In this document: piece by piece, positions 42,178 through 51,460 of the stretch
How the letters are laid out: each line of letters begins with the position of its first letter
How positions within the stretch are numbered: the first letter of the stretch is position 1
Assembly: GCF_014836985.1 (NCBI RefSeq)
Contig: NZ_JACSPU010000002.1
Location: 310,001 to 374,000, forward strand
Source of the DNA: Planococcus wigleyi
GTDB lineage: Bacteria > Bacillota > Bacilli > Bacillales_A > Planococcaceae
Length of the DNA: 64,000 nt
Reading direction: 5' to 3'
Program-made: the position numbers and the translations under genes
The notes under the pieces: model-generated
Databases searched by the model: none
Told to the model about the DNA's origin: nothing
Seen by the model: only the letters and a program-made list of their open reading frames with translations

Positions 42178-43557
42178 ATGGAAAATTCCTATCATCTCAT
42201 CATTGTCGGAGCGGGCATGGCCGGGTTATGTGCAGCGGCTGAAGCTGCTGCACAAGGTGCAAGTGTGCTGGTGCTTGAAAAGGAAGAGAAATTTGGCGGC
42301 AGCTCATTACTGAGCGGCCGCTACATGGCTTTTGCAGGAACGGACATCCAGCAGCGTGAGGGCATCGCCGACCAAACGGAATATCTGGTCGCGGACATGT
42401 TGGCGGTCGGTGAAGGAAAAAACGAAGTCGATTTGGTCGAGGCCTACGGGGAGCGCCAGTTTGAAACGTATCAATGGTTGGTTGCTCAAGGCGTCGAATT
42501 CCATAAAGTGCAGGCAGTCAGCGGCCATAGTGTGCCGCGAGGCCATACGATTACGCCGCTTCAAGCCATTACGGCTTTATATGAAGGAGCAAAATCTTCC
42601 GGAAACGTCGTTTTCAAAACCCAGGCCATTGTCCAGCGGCTTAGGAAAAATGCCGCAGGACGCGTCGCGGAAGTAATTTATGAGCATGAAGGTGAGATCC
42701 TTACCGCAACAGCGGAAAACGGTGTGCTGCTGACATCGGGTGGATTTTCCAAAAGCGAGGAACTTTTATCTGCTTTCGCTCCGCAATTGGACGGAGCTTT
42801 GCGGATCGGTGGTGCCGGCAATGTAGGAGATGGCATCCGGCTGGCCAGTGAACAAGGTGCCTGGCTTCGTGATTTCCCCTACCTGAAAGGTACTTTCGGT
42901 TTTCATCCGACAGCGGATGGCCCGTGGAAATCGCAGGCATTGGCCTTTTACAAAGGTGCCATCATCGTCAATAAACGGGCTGAACGCTTTGTAAATGAAT
43001 CGATATCCTATAAGTTGATCGGAACGGAAGCGCTTCGGCAGCCGGATCAAATCACTTATCAGATTTGGGATCAAGCGATTATGGATCAAGGCGTCGCAGT
43101 CGATGCCCTCTATGATTTTGCTAAGCTGCAAGCACTTGGTTTGATTGAACAGGCGGAAACGCTTGAGGAACTTGCAGAAAAAATCGATTTGCCGATAGAA
43201 GCATTGAACAAAACCATATCTGTCTATAATGGCGATGTCAGCAACGGAAGTGATCGCCAGTTTGGGCGCACCAGCCTGACGCATCATTTCGGCAAGCCGC
43301 AGCCGATTCGGCAGGCGCCGTTTTATGCGATGCATACGACCGTGGCGATGCTTGCCACGTATGCGGGTGTCAGCGTCGATCGGTATGCGCAGGTTTTGAA
43401 CCCTTATCATGAACCGATAGAAGGCTTATACGCAGCTGGCGAAATTGCCGGTGGCTTTCATGGAGCAGGCTACATGACGGGCAGTTCGTTAGGGAAAGCT
43501 GCGATCTTCGGCCGCGTGGCGGTCCAAAGCGCCTTAACGAAACATGCTGTTCTATAA
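42178..43557 (+). CDS. FAD-dependent dehydrogenase (FAD_binding_2 family), copy 2
   Basis: A 459-residue relative of the flavoprotein at 39526: N-terminal I-V-G-A-G-M-A-G-L-C-A-A-A-E-A-A, K-F-G-G-S-S-L-L-S-G-R and C-terminal L-Y-A-A-G-E-I-A-G-G-F-H-G. Family members remove or add hydrogen alpha-beta to a carbonyl. It starts five bases after the GlcG-like gene. No clear ribosome site apart from weak AAAGCG, so translation may depend on coupling. Confidence 0.83.
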   Translation: MENSYHLIIVGAGMAGLCAAAEAAAQGASVLVLEKEEKFGGSSLLSGRYMAFAGTDIQQREGIADQTEYLVADMLAVGEGKNEVDLVEAYGERQFETYQWLVAQGVEFHKVQAVSGHSVPRGHTITPLQAITALYEGAKSSGNVVFKTQAIVQRLRKNAAGRVAEVIYEHEGEILTATAENGVLLTSGGFSKSEELLSAFAPQLDGALRIGGAGNVGDGIRLASEQGAWLRDFPYLKGTFGFHPTADGPWKSQALAFYKGAIIVNKRAERFVNESISYKLIGTEALRQPDQITYQIWDQAIMDQGVAVDALYDFAKLQALGLIEQAETLEELAEKIDLPIEALNKTISVYNGDVSNGSDRQFGRTSLTHHFGKPQPIRQAPFYAMHTTVAMLATYAGVSVDRYAQVLNPYHEPIEGLYAAGEIAGGFHGAGYMTGSSLGKAAIFGRVAVQSALTKHAVL

Positions 43558-43631
43558 AGATAAACTTCAATCAGCGGGGGTTCTTCATGCCTGCTGAACA
43601 TTAAAGCGGGATAAAAGGAGAGGTGAGACCA

Positions 43632-44480
43632 TTGAAAATTTGGCATCAAAGCCTGACTTCAATTGAACATGTTCCGGCTTATCGCGACGCCGTGATTGAA
43701 CAGATCCAGAAAGTGGCAAGGCCGGATGTGGAAGTTGTACTGCATGGCATGTCGAACGAAACTTATCCATCCGAATACCCAGGCCATTTCATCACTTATG
43801 CTTATCTACAGAATCTGCACCGGGAACAATTCGTCAAAAATGCATTAATTGCTGAAAGTGCGGGCTATGATTGCATGTTCATCGGGACCATTCCGGATGT
43901 TGGATTGATGGAAGCCCGGACGTTGGTGGACATTCCGGTTATCGGCTATGGCCAGGCATCGTTCCATATCGCCTCCATGCTCGGTGACAACATCGGCATC
44001 GTCAATTTTCTTGAACCTTTGGCCGATCAATTGCGCCAAAATGCCAATCGCTATGGCTTAGGAGGAAAACTGGGGCCGATTGTCCAGACCTCTGTCGGGT
44101 TTTATGATGTATTGGCTGGTTTCAAGAATCCGCAGCCGGTCATCGACAGCTTTATCGAAAGTGCGGAAAAGGCCATTGCGCTGGGCGCAGATGTCATTGT
44201 TCCTGGAGAAGGACCGATGAATGTCTTTCTTGCGACACAAGGCATTTCGCGCATAGGGGATGTACCGATTGTCGATTCTTTTGCCGCCGGCATCAAAATG
44301 TGTGAAACCATGACGGATCTGAAAGTGAATTCAGGTGTCACGATGACGCGTAAAGGCTATTTCAACGCCAAACCGCCTGAAGAAGCAGTGAAAAAGTTGC
44401 GTGGTTTCTATAATAAAGAAAGCGATATCCATGCGGGTCTTGATTATGGATTGTCCGTTAAAGCTGGACTTCAAGTTTAG
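43632..44480 (+). CDS. Asp/Glu/hydantoin racemase-fold protein lacking catalytic cysteines
   Basis: A 282-residue protein similar to the hydantoin/aspartate racemase superfamily (also maleate isomerase and arylmalonate decarboxylase). The two loops that normally carry cysteines read I-G-T-I-P-D-V-G-L and G-A-D-V-I-V-P-G-E-G-P-M, with Thr and Glu at the expected cysteine positions. A cysteine-dependent racemase reaction is therefore unlikely. The TTG start at 43632 follows AAAGGAGAGGTGA. Last gene of this operon before a terminator (44487-44514). Confidence 0.75.
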   Translation: MKIWHQSLTSIEHVPAYRDAVIEQIQKVARPDVEVVLHGMSNETYPSEYPGHFITYAYLQNLHREQFVKNALIAESAGYDCMFIGTIPDVGLMEARTLVDIPVIGYGQASFHIASMLGDNIGIVNFLEPLADQLRQNANRYGLGGKLGPIVQTSVGFYDVLAGFKNPQPVIDSFIESAEKAIALGADVIVPGEGPMNVFLATQGISRIGDVPIVDSFAAGIKMCETMTDLKVNSGVTMTRKGYFNAKPPEEAVKKLRGFYNKESDIHAGLDYGLSVKAGLQV

Positions 44481-44486
44481 CGATCA

Positions 44487-44514
44487 AAAGCCTCCGTTGC
44501 AGCGGAGGTTTTTT
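44487..44514 (+). terminator. Terminator after racemase-fold gene
   Basis: CCTCCG TTGCAG CGGAGG followed by TTTTTT. Confidence 0.9.
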
Positions 44515-44658
44515 GGCATATCGTTATATCACAATAAATTATCAGTTTAGCCTAAAATTTTGTATAATGAAGCTGGCTTATTAATAGTTCATAAGTCTAT
44601 CCGTTTATTTCAATAAATTAGCTTTAGTCAAATAGAACTGTGATCAAGGGGGAAGTTG

Positions 44659-46491
44659 ATGAGACAGTTGGAGGAATTCGAGCATTTGGAAGACAAAAAG
44701 ATATCGACCACTTCTGCCACATTCGGTTTATTGCGTAAGGAACTAATAGAAAATCTGGGGATGAATCGCGCTAAGTCATTTTTGCTGCGCTACGGCTGGA
44801 ATTTGGGCCAGGCACATGCCAAGGATGTTTTGAAAGCTGGCGGCACCATTAAGGAAATGCTCGAGAAAGCAGGCGAACTGCATTTTCAGACCGGCCAAAT
44901 ATCAAATTTAATCTCTGATCGTTCAGTTGAGATGGATGCTCATGGCAACCTGCTGTCCATTACAGCCACAGGGGAATGGGTCGACTCTTTCGAAGTGGAA
45001 GAGCATGTCAAGAATCATGGGCTTTCAGCTTGTCCGGTATGCCATACCTTAACAGGATTTGGAAGCGGTTTCACTTCAACGATTATTAAACGCCGCGTTT
45101 TTATAAAAGAAGTGGAATGCCGCGGCAAAGGCGACAGCACCTGTACGTTTGAAATGCGCTTGGAAGAAGATTGGGACGAACCAGGGATGCAGGAAGAAAT
45201 AGGACTCTACGAAAAAAGCCGGTTTATTGATGAGTTGAACGGCACCTATGAACAGGTGGTGGAGCATAAAAATCATATCGAAAGAGCCGCGGCTTTTCAC
45301 GATACATTGACTTCCAAATTGTCGGATGGCGACTCAATCGAAGAAATCATCGGCACCATCCACGATGCATTAAATGTACCGGTCTCGATTGAAGATTTGA
45401 ATTTCGAACCAAGGGTCTATAGAGGATTGGATGAAATCGAGTATCAACATTTTAGTGACGATTTCCGGGCAGCGATCAATAAAACCAAGAGCGGCAAAAT
45501 CCTTCCCTCAACTCATACGGGAACCTTCATCATCCGTGGAAAAGTGCATAACCGTCTGGTATCCCCGATCATCGTCCAGAAAAAAGCCATTGGCTATATC
45601 ACATTTTTCTACTTGGACAAAGACGCGGAATTGGAAAACGAAACCATGTTTATCCGACGGGCAGCAGTTTCTGCAGCACTGCTGTTCCTGAATGAAAAAA
45701 CAAGTCTGGAAGCTGTCGAGAACATCAAGGCTTATTTCTTTGAACAGCTGTTGCTGAAGCAATACACCTCTGTGCCGAGCATGATTTATCGCGGCTATTA
45801 CATGGGTGTCGATTTGAAAGAGCCTTTTTACATTGCAACGTTGAAATGCTCTTCCGAACATCTTGATGTCTCCAAAGTGGAATTTTTGGAGCAGGTTATC
45901 CAGTCTGTCAGCCGCTATCTGGAGATGCAAAGCTATAAAATTCTCATCACCGAATACGAGGGCCATATCCTCATGTTACTGCCTAAAGTGGAGCGGTTGC
46001 GCTATATGATTGAAAATATCCTGAAACATCTGCATCAGGAACATCGCCATGCAGAATTCCAGGTCGCGTTAAGCAGCGAAAGCGATTCCATTGAAACAAT
46101 CGAGGAAAGCCTGGAGGAATCACGTGTGGCTTTAAGGCTCAATTCGGAAGAACGAATTGCTTCTTTTGAAGATGTCAGCATCATCGGCTCATTGATCAAT
46201 TCGAAGAATATGCTGTCCATCCGCCGCCTCGCCAGAAAAGAACTGGAGCCGATTTTCGAATTGAAGGACCATAAGCGGGATGAGCTGTTGAAGACTTTGT
46301 ATGTTTTCCTGATGAACGGTGGAAACCTGCAACAATCCATCAGTGATTTGTCGCTTTCGATGAGCGGTTTGATGTACCGTATCACCCGGATCGAAAAATT
46401 GCTCGGCAAAGAGCTGCGCAATCCGGCTGTTGCCTACGAATTGCTGTTAATGCTGGATGCCTTGAAGATACTTGGCGACATCGACGTTTAA
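44659..46491 (+). CDS. XylR_N-V4R-PucR-type transcriptional activator
   Basis: A 610-residue regulator with an unusual domain order. Residues about 15-115 match the aromatic-sensing XylR N-terminal domain (L-R-Y-G-W-N-L-G-Q-A). Residues about 120-185 form a V4R domain with conserved cysteines (C-P-V-C-H, V-E-C-R-G, S-T-C-T-F). A linker and GAF-like middle follow. The C-terminus is the PucR helix-turn-helix (L-N-G-G-N-L-Q-Q-S-I, M-Y-R-I-T-R-I-E-K-L-L-G). No sigma-54 AAA+ domain is present. AAGGGGGA lies before the start (ATG, or TTG one codon earlier). It probably senses a phenolic intermediate and activates the flanking operons. Confidence 0.85.
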   Translation: MRQLEEFEHLEDKKISTTSATFGLLRKELIENLGMNRAKSFLLRYGWNLGQAHAKDVLKAGGTIKEMLEKAGELHFQTGQISNLISDRSVEMDAHGNLLSITATGEWVDSFEVEEHVKNHGLSACPVCHTLTGFGSGFTSTIIKRRVFIKEVECRGKGDSTCTFEMRLEEDWDEPGMQEEIGLYEKSRFIDELNGTYEQVVEHKNHIERAAAFHDTLTSKLSDGDSIEEIIGTIHDALNVPVSIEDLNFEPRVYRGLDEIEYQHFSDDFRAAINKTKSGKILPSTHTGTFIIRGKVHNRLVSPIIVQKKAIGYITFFYLDKDAELENETMFIRRAAVSAALLFLNEKTSLEAVENIKAYFFEQLLLKQYTSVPSMIYRGYYMGVDLKEPFYIATLKCSSEHLDVSKVEFLEQVIQSVSRYLEMQSYKILITEYEGHILMLLPKVERLRYMIENILKHLHQEHRHAEFQVALSSESDSIETIEESLEESRVALRLNSEERIASFEDVSIIGSLINSKNMLSIRRLARKELEPIFELKDHKRDELLKTLYVFLMNGGNLQQSISDLSLSMSGLMYRITRIEKLLGKELRNPAVAYELLLMLDALKILGDIDV

Positions 46492-46513
46492 GTTTAGAAA
46501 AGCAGGACCAAGA

Positions 46514-46560
46514 AGCATTGCCGGAAGCTGAAAGACTCAGTTTTCGGCAATGCTTTTTTT
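46514..46560 (+). terminator. Terminator after the XylR_N/PucR regulator
   Basis: AGCATTGCCG ... CGGCAATGCT, long stem with TTTTTTT. Confidence 0.88.
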
Positions 46561-46747
46561 TACGGTGTTGATGCAGTATGTGAAAAATAATCATTGGAAA
46601 AACTTGATTAATGCGCTTCCATTTTCTAAAAACTAACAAAATCTATTGGAAAACAACCGGAAATCGAATGCTTTTTCATCTTTAATTTATTCAGAACTTT
46701 CTTTAAATTAGAGACAGAAAGAAAAAGCTGAAGAGGAGTGGACAGAT

Positions 46748-47950
46748 ATGAATCCAGTTATCCAACAACAAAGTAGAGTGGATGTAATAGCGGCGGCAAA
46801 ATCGCTGATTCCGGCTTTAAGAGAACGAGCTAAAGAAACTGAAGAAATCCGCCAAATTCCAGAGGCAACGATAAAGGAATTAAAGGAATTGAGCTTATTT
46901 AAGATGCTGCGGCCGAAGCGTTACGGCGGGCTTGAAACAACGATGCGTGAATACAGCGAAGCAGTTGTCGAAATCTCAAAAGGCTGCGGTTCGACAGGCT
47001 GGATCGTGGCCTTATGCGCCATCCGTGAATTGATGGTTGCAGAATCCTTCGGCGAAGAAACCCATGAAGAGATTTTTGGTGAAAATGAAGATGATGTCCT
47101 GTTTGCTGGTGTTTATGAGCCGCGCAAGTGTATCGCCAAAAAGGTAGAAGGCGGCTACATGATCGAAGAAGGATTTTGGATGTTCTGTTCGGGATCGCTG
47201 CATGCAACTTGGGGTTATTTTGGAATGCCGATTGTTGATGATGAAGGCAAAATGATCGATCAGGTATTGATGACATTGCCGTTTTCCGAAATGGAAATCA
47301 TGGATGATTGGCATGTGATGGGCTTGAAAGGGACAGGCAGCAATAGCGTCAAGATGAACAATGTCTTTATTCCCGAGCGCCGCTGTACATCATTTGTCAA
47401 AGCTCTGGACGGAGATTTCGAATCTGCACATTTGCGCGATATTCCGCTCTACAATACAGCTTTATTTCCAGCTTTGATCTTGTCGTTGGGCTTGCCTGGC
47501 TTGGGCTTGCTGAAAGCGGCATATGAATTTTATGAACAGACTTTGCCGAATCGCCGCGCAGCGCATATGGGAGTGGAGTTTATCAAAGACGCTGCAAGCA
47601 CCCATACCGCAATGGCTGATGTGGCATTGAAAATAGAGACAGCTGAAATGTTCTTCTACAAAGTGGCGGACGCTTTGGATGCCAGCGCAGCAGCAAAAGA
47701 GTACATGCCGCGCCATGAACGCGTAAAAACATTGGCGGATATCGGCTATGCCAATCAACTATTGAAAGAAGCAATGGATATCCTCTTGTCGGCGAGTGGT
47801 TCAGGCTTTGTCTATAACGGCCATCCGATGCAACGGATTTTGCTCGACTTCCTGACTTTGCATACACACCGCTCATTGTCGCCGACCATCACCAAAGAAA
47901 ATTTCGGGCGTGTATTGGCCGGACTCGAGTCAAATGCCATCCGCTATTAA
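46748..47950 (+). CDS. Flavin-dependent monooxygenase, acyl-CoA-dehydrogenase fold, copy 2
   Basis: A 400-residue paralogue of the 27886 gene with the same plan: L-F-K-M-L-R-P-K-R-Y-G-G near residue 50, G-C-G-S-T-G-W-I-V, F-W-M-F-C-S-G-S-L-H-A-T-W and G-L-K-G-T-G-S-N-S-V. The group D monooxygenase group (HsaA/HpaB-like) hydroxylates phenols with reduced flavin. AAGAGGAGTGG precedes the ATG. No reductase gene accompanies it; the gene at 30170 may serve. It heads the third operon, just downstream of the XylR_N/PucR regulator. Confidence 0.85.
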   Translation: MNPVIQQQSRVDVIAAAKSLIPALRERAKETEEIRQIPEATIKELKELSLFKMLRPKRYGGLETTMREYSEAVVEISKGCGSTGWIVALCAIRELMVAESFGEETHEEIFGENEDDVLFAGVYEPRKCIAKKVEGGYMIEEGFWMFCSGSLHATWGYFGMPIVDDEGKMIDQVLMTLPFSEMEIMDDWHVMGLKGTGSNSVKMNNVFIPERRCTSFVKALDGDFESAHLRDIPLYNTALFPALILSLGLPGLGLLKAAYEFYEQTLPNRRAAHMGVEFIKDAASTHTAMADVALKIETAEMFFYKVADALDASAAAKEYMPRHERVKTLADIGYANQLLKEAMDILLSASGSGFVYNGHPMQRILLDFLTLHTHRSLSPTITKENFGRVLAGLESNAIRY

Positions 47951-47951
47951 A

Positions 47952-47965
47952 TGTACACGCTTACA
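47952..47965 (-). promoter_or_regulatory. cre-like site before dioxygenase copy 3
   Basis: The minus-strand reading TGTAAGCGTGTACA has one mismatch to the cre consensus. It lies directly after the monooxygenase stop, so it may act as a roadblock within the operon, or be chance. Confidence 0.4.
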
Positions 47966-48001
47966 GGTTGTTGAAGCTTATCAGTTAGGAGAGGGTCTAT
48001 C

Positions 48002-48955
48002 GTGAAACCGGAAATTGCAAAATTGGGCTATATTTCGCTGGTATCGGCGGATTTGGAAAAGTCGCTGGTGTTTTTCAGAGACATCATCGGCTTGGAAGAA
48101 ACGGAAGAAAAAGACGGTGTGCATTATTTGCGCGCCTGGGGTGATTTCCAGCATCATACTTTGTCAATCCAACAGGGAGACCGAGGCCATGTCAAACACA
48201 TCGGCTGGCGGACGAAGACGAAGGAAGATGTCGCCGCTTTCGGAAAACTGCTTGAAGAGCAAGGGATTGCAGTCGATCAAGTCGATGCCTGGAAAACTCC
48301 TGGCATCGGGGAATCCATCAGCTTTCAAGTGCCGAGCGGGCATACCTTCAATTTGTATTTTGATGTGAAACGTCCTCCGGTGGATGAACATCGCCGATCG
48401 GTCCTGAAGAACCAGACCTATAAATCTTGGGCCAAAGGCATTTCTCCACGGCGCCTGGACCATGTCAACCTCCATACATCAGCCGAATCAAGTGCCACTT
48501 ATTCATTTATGGAAGAAGTCTTGGGCTTTAAGATGCGGGAGTACTTGATCAGCGACGAAGGAAATGTGCTGGCCGGTTGGATGAGCGTTACGCAATTGGT
48601 CCATGACGTAGCGTTGGTGTCTCGTCCGGAAACACCGACGAAAGCCAGATTGCATCATATCTCGTATTGGTTGGATGACTCGCAGGATATTCTGCGGGCG
48701 GCGGATATTTTAAGGGAGCATCATTTCGAATTTGTCGGCCCAGGGAAGCATGCCATTTCCCAAGCTTTGTATTTATACGTTACAGATCCAGGCAGCGGTT
48801 GCCGTGTGGAATTGTTTACAGGAAGCTATTTGATCTTTGAACCGGACTGGCAGCCGGTTGAGTGGACAGAAAGTGAACGCTCTTTTGGCAATACCTATTG
48901 GGGCGACAGTATAAGCAAGAAGGAATTGGTCAAAGAAACAATAGAAGCATTATAG
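48002..48955 (+). CDS. Extradiol ring-cleavage dioxygenase (VOC type I), copy 3
   Basis: A 317-residue third paralogue with the same ligand segments (R-L-D-H-V-N, L-H-H-I-S-Y-W, C-R-V-E-L-F-T-G-S-Y) and shared N-terminal V-H-Y-L-R-A-W-G-D-F-Q-H-H-T. The GTG start follows AGGAGAGGG. It lies between monooxygenase copy 2 and hydrolase copy 2, so this operon repeats the upper half of the first operon. Confidence 0.88.
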   Translation: MKPEIAKLGYISLVSADLEKSLVFFRDIIGLEETEEKDGVHYLRAWGDFQHHTLSIQQGDRGHVKHIGWRTKTKEDVAAFGKLLEEQGIAVDQVDAWKTPGIGESISFQVPSGHTFNLYFDVKRPPVDEHRRSVLKNQTYKSWAKGISPRRLDHVNLHTSAESSATYSFMEEVLGFKMREYLISDEGNVLAGWMSVTQLVHDVALVSRPETPTKARLHHISYWLDDSQDILRAADILREHHFEFVGPGKHAISQALYLYVTDPGSGCRVELFTGSYLIFEPDWQPVEWTESERSFGNTYWGDSISKKELVKETIEAL

Positions 48956-48973
48956 ACTGGAAGGGGAATGGCT

Positions 48974-49825
48974 ATGGCGATTATAACCAATGAAATCACA
49001 CAGGAAATTATTCAAACAAAAAACTTTGCAACTTTCTTGAATCAATCAGGCGCCCAGAATACAGAAACGATTTTATTTCTTCACGGCTCGGGTCCCGGTG
49101 TTACGGCCGTGGTCAACTGGCATAAGGCGTTGGACGAAGTCAGTGAAAACTACCGGGTACTGGCGCCGGATCTATATGGATTCGGCAAAAGCAGCCATCC
49201 GGAACAGCCGTTGAAAAACCGGCAGCAATGGATGGACCAATGGGTCAACCAAGTCCTGGAAATGATGGACCACCTGAAGTTGGAAAAAGTCCACCTGGTC
49301 GGCAATTCGCTGGGCTGTTCGATCGCTTTGGAATTGCTGATCGAGTATCCGGAACGTTTCGATGAAGTGGTGCTGATGGGACCGGGCGGGACGCCGAACA
49401 CCAAGCTGAGCTTTGAACTGGCACGCGCGAAAAGCTTTTACGACAATCCATCGAAAAAGAAATTAAAGCAAATCATGAGCTGGTTCGTTTACGATGCAGA
49501 CAAAATGAGCCCGGTGATTGAAGGGTTGCTGGAAGAGCGCTTTGAAACGGCGATGCGTCCGGAAGTCCACCGCTCAAACGATTCGATTTTCGCTACAGCG
49601 GCAGTTCCAATTCCGACTGTTGCACTCAATCGCATCAAAAACCGGGTGATGTTAGTGCACGGGTTGAATGACAAGGTCTGTTCGGTTGAATCCAGCTATT
49701 ATTTGGCGGAGCATCTGCACAATGCCCAGCTCCATGTGTTTGGACAATGCGGACATTGGGCGCAGCTTGAAATGAAGGACAGTTTCCACGAGCTTATCCA
49801 GTCATTCTTTAGCAAGAAAATTTAA
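48974..49825 (+). CDS. Meta-cleavage-product hydrolase (alpha/beta hydrolase), copy 2
   Basis: A 283-residue paralogue of the 27006 gene: L-H-G-S-G-P-G-V, nucleophile G-N-S-L-G-C (third residue after Ser is Cys, Gly in copy 1), acid in H-G-L-N-D-K-V, histidine in Q-C-G-H-W-A-Q-L-E. It should cleave the ring-opened product of dioxygenase copy 3. ATG 48974 follows AAGGGGAATG; a start two codons earlier is also possible. Confidence 0.87.
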   Translation: MAIITNEITQEIIQTKNFATFLNQSGAQNTETILFLHGSGPGVTAVVNWHKALDEVSENYRVLAPDLYGFGKSSHPEQPLKNRQQWMDQWVNQVLEMMDHLKLEKVHLVGNSLGCSIALELLIEYPERFDEVVLMGPGGTPNTKLSFELARAKSFYDNPSKKKLKQIMSWFVYDADKMSPVIEGLLEERFETAMRPEVHRSNDSIFATAAVPIPTVALNRIKNRVMLVHGLNDKVCSVESSYYLAEHLHNAQLHVFGQCGHWAQLEMKDSFHELIQSFFSKKI

Positions 49826-49843
49826 CAGCTGAGGGGTGTTACC

Positions 49844-51349
49844 GTGAAGACGCAACGATCGATTGATTATGAAACGGACGTGGTGGTCATCGGTGCCGGG
49901 AATGCAGCGATGTGTGCAGCGCTTGCTGCGCAGGAGCAGGGAGCCCGTGTCATCGTTCTTGAAAAATCACCTGAACAGCAAAAAGGCGGCAATACCACCT
50001 ATACGCACGGTTCCATCCGTTTTGCGTATGAGGGTGTAGAGGATATCCGGGCGATCATTCCGGAACTGGATGAAGAAGAGTTGAAGACTGTGGATTTTGG
50101 CAGTTACAGCGAAGAACAGTATTACGAGGATATGTGCCGGATGACCAATTACAAAACAGATCCGGAACTGGCTTCCTTGTTGACAAGCGAGAGCTTCGAA
50201 ACGATGAAATGGCTGACCAGCCATCAAATTAAATTCATTCCGATTTACGGGCGTCAGGCCTTTAAGGTAGACGGCATCTTCAAGTTCTGGGGCGGCATGA
50301 TCCTGGAGTCAGTCGGCGGCGGGCATGGATTGGTGGAAGCTTTGCATAAACGTGCCAGTGATCTAGGCGTACAAATCCTCTACCGGACGATGGCTATTAA
50401 CCTATTGCAGGATGATGACGGCGTGCAAGGGGTTATCGTCAAAGAACAGGGCAAGACGAAAGTCATCCGGGCGAAGTCGGTGATTATCGCATCCGGCGGC
50501 TTCCATGCCAATATCGAAATGCGCACCAAATACCTGGGCCCGAAATGGGATACGGTACATACGAGAGGCAGCCGCTACAATACCGGTGAAGGCATTCAGA
50601 TGGCTTTGGATATCGGAGCGCTGTCTGCAGGGAACTGGTCGATGGCCCATGCCGTAACGGGCGACCGCTACCTGCCTGATTTCCAGGAAGGATTCCAGCG
50701 GTTGAGTTATCCGTTCGGCGTCATCGTCAATACCGATGGCCGGCGATTCCTGGATGAAGGAGCCGATTTCCGCAATTACACTTATGCTAAATATGGCCGG
50801 CGCATCCTTGAGCAAAAAGACGGCTGTGCGTGGCAGGTTTTTGACGGCAAGGTGGCTCATCTGCTGAGGGAAGAGTATAAAGGCAGGCAGGTGACGAAAG
50901 TCAAAGCCAATACGCTTGAAGAGCTGGCTGATAAAATGGAAGGCATCGATAAAGCAAAATTCCTTCAGGAGATCAGCGAATACAATAAAGCGATCAATGA
51001 TGCGGTATCATTTAATCCGAACGAAAAAGATGGACGCGGCACCACTGGATTGGCTGTTGATAAGAGCAACTGGGCCAACACGATTGATACCGCACCATTT
51101 GAAGCGTATGCCGTCACTTGTGGCATCACCTTCACTTTCGGCGGCTTAAAAATCAACGAACAAGCTGAAGTGCAAAACACCATGTATGAAAAAATCAACG
51201 GATTATACGCAGCCGGCGAAGCAGCGGGTGGGCTGTTCTACGAAAATTATCCTGGAGGCGCTGGCCTGATGGCAGGTGCTGTATTCGGGAAAATAGCCGG
51301 GGAACAGGCTGGGAAATTCACTAGCCGGAACGTTGTGGAACAATTGTAG
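49844..51349 (+). CDS. FAD-dependent dehydrogenase (FAD_binding_2 family), copy 3
   Basis: A 501-residue flavoprotein with V-I-G-A-G-N-A-A-M-C-A-A-L-A-A-Q at the N-terminus, K-G-G-N-T-T-Y-T-H-G near residue 48 and L-Y-A-A-G-E-A-A-G-G-L-F near residue 450. It is closest in type to tricarballylate dehydrogenase and 3-oxosteroid dehydrogenases of the same family. GTG start with GAGGGGTG upstream. Last gene of the third operon. It may desaturate or aromatise a ring ketone before hydroxylation. Confidence 0.84.
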   Translation: MKTQRSIDYETDVVVIGAGNAAMCAALAAQEQGARVIVLEKSPEQQKGGNTTYTHGSIRFAYEGVEDIRAIIPELDEEELKTVDFGSYSEEQYYEDMCRMTNYKTDPELASLLTSESFETMKWLTSHQIKFIPIYGRQAFKVDGIFKFWGGMILESVGGGHGLVEALHKRASDLGVQILYRTMAINLLQDDDGVQGVIVKEQGKTKVIRAKSVIIASGGFHANIEMRTKYLGPKWDTVHTRGSRYNTGEGIQMALDIGALSAGNWSMAHAVTGDRYLPDFQEGFQRLSYPFGVIVNTDGRRFLDEGADFRNYTYAKYGRRILEQKDGCAWQVFDGKVAHLLREEYKGRQVTKVKANTLEELADKMEGIDKAKFLQEISEYNKAINDAVSFNPNEKDGRGTTGLAVDKSNWANTIDTAPFEAYAVTCGITFTFGGLKINEQAEVQNTMYEKINGLYAAGEAAGGLFYENYPGGAGLMAGAVFGKIAGEQAGKFTSRNVVEQL

Positions 51350-51395
51350 AATATGAATGGCAGCTTTATAGAGTGTTTTAGATCATATTTGATAA

Positions 51396-51430
51396 AAAAG
51401 TCCTTTGCCCAGTGTCGGCAAAGGGCTTTT
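51396..51430 (+). terminator. Terminator after the third catabolic operon
   Basis: CCTTTGCC CAGTGTC GGCAAAGG with TTTT. Confidence 0.75.
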
Positions 51431-51460
51431 GGCTGTCTTTAGAAGCGGATGCATTGGGTT

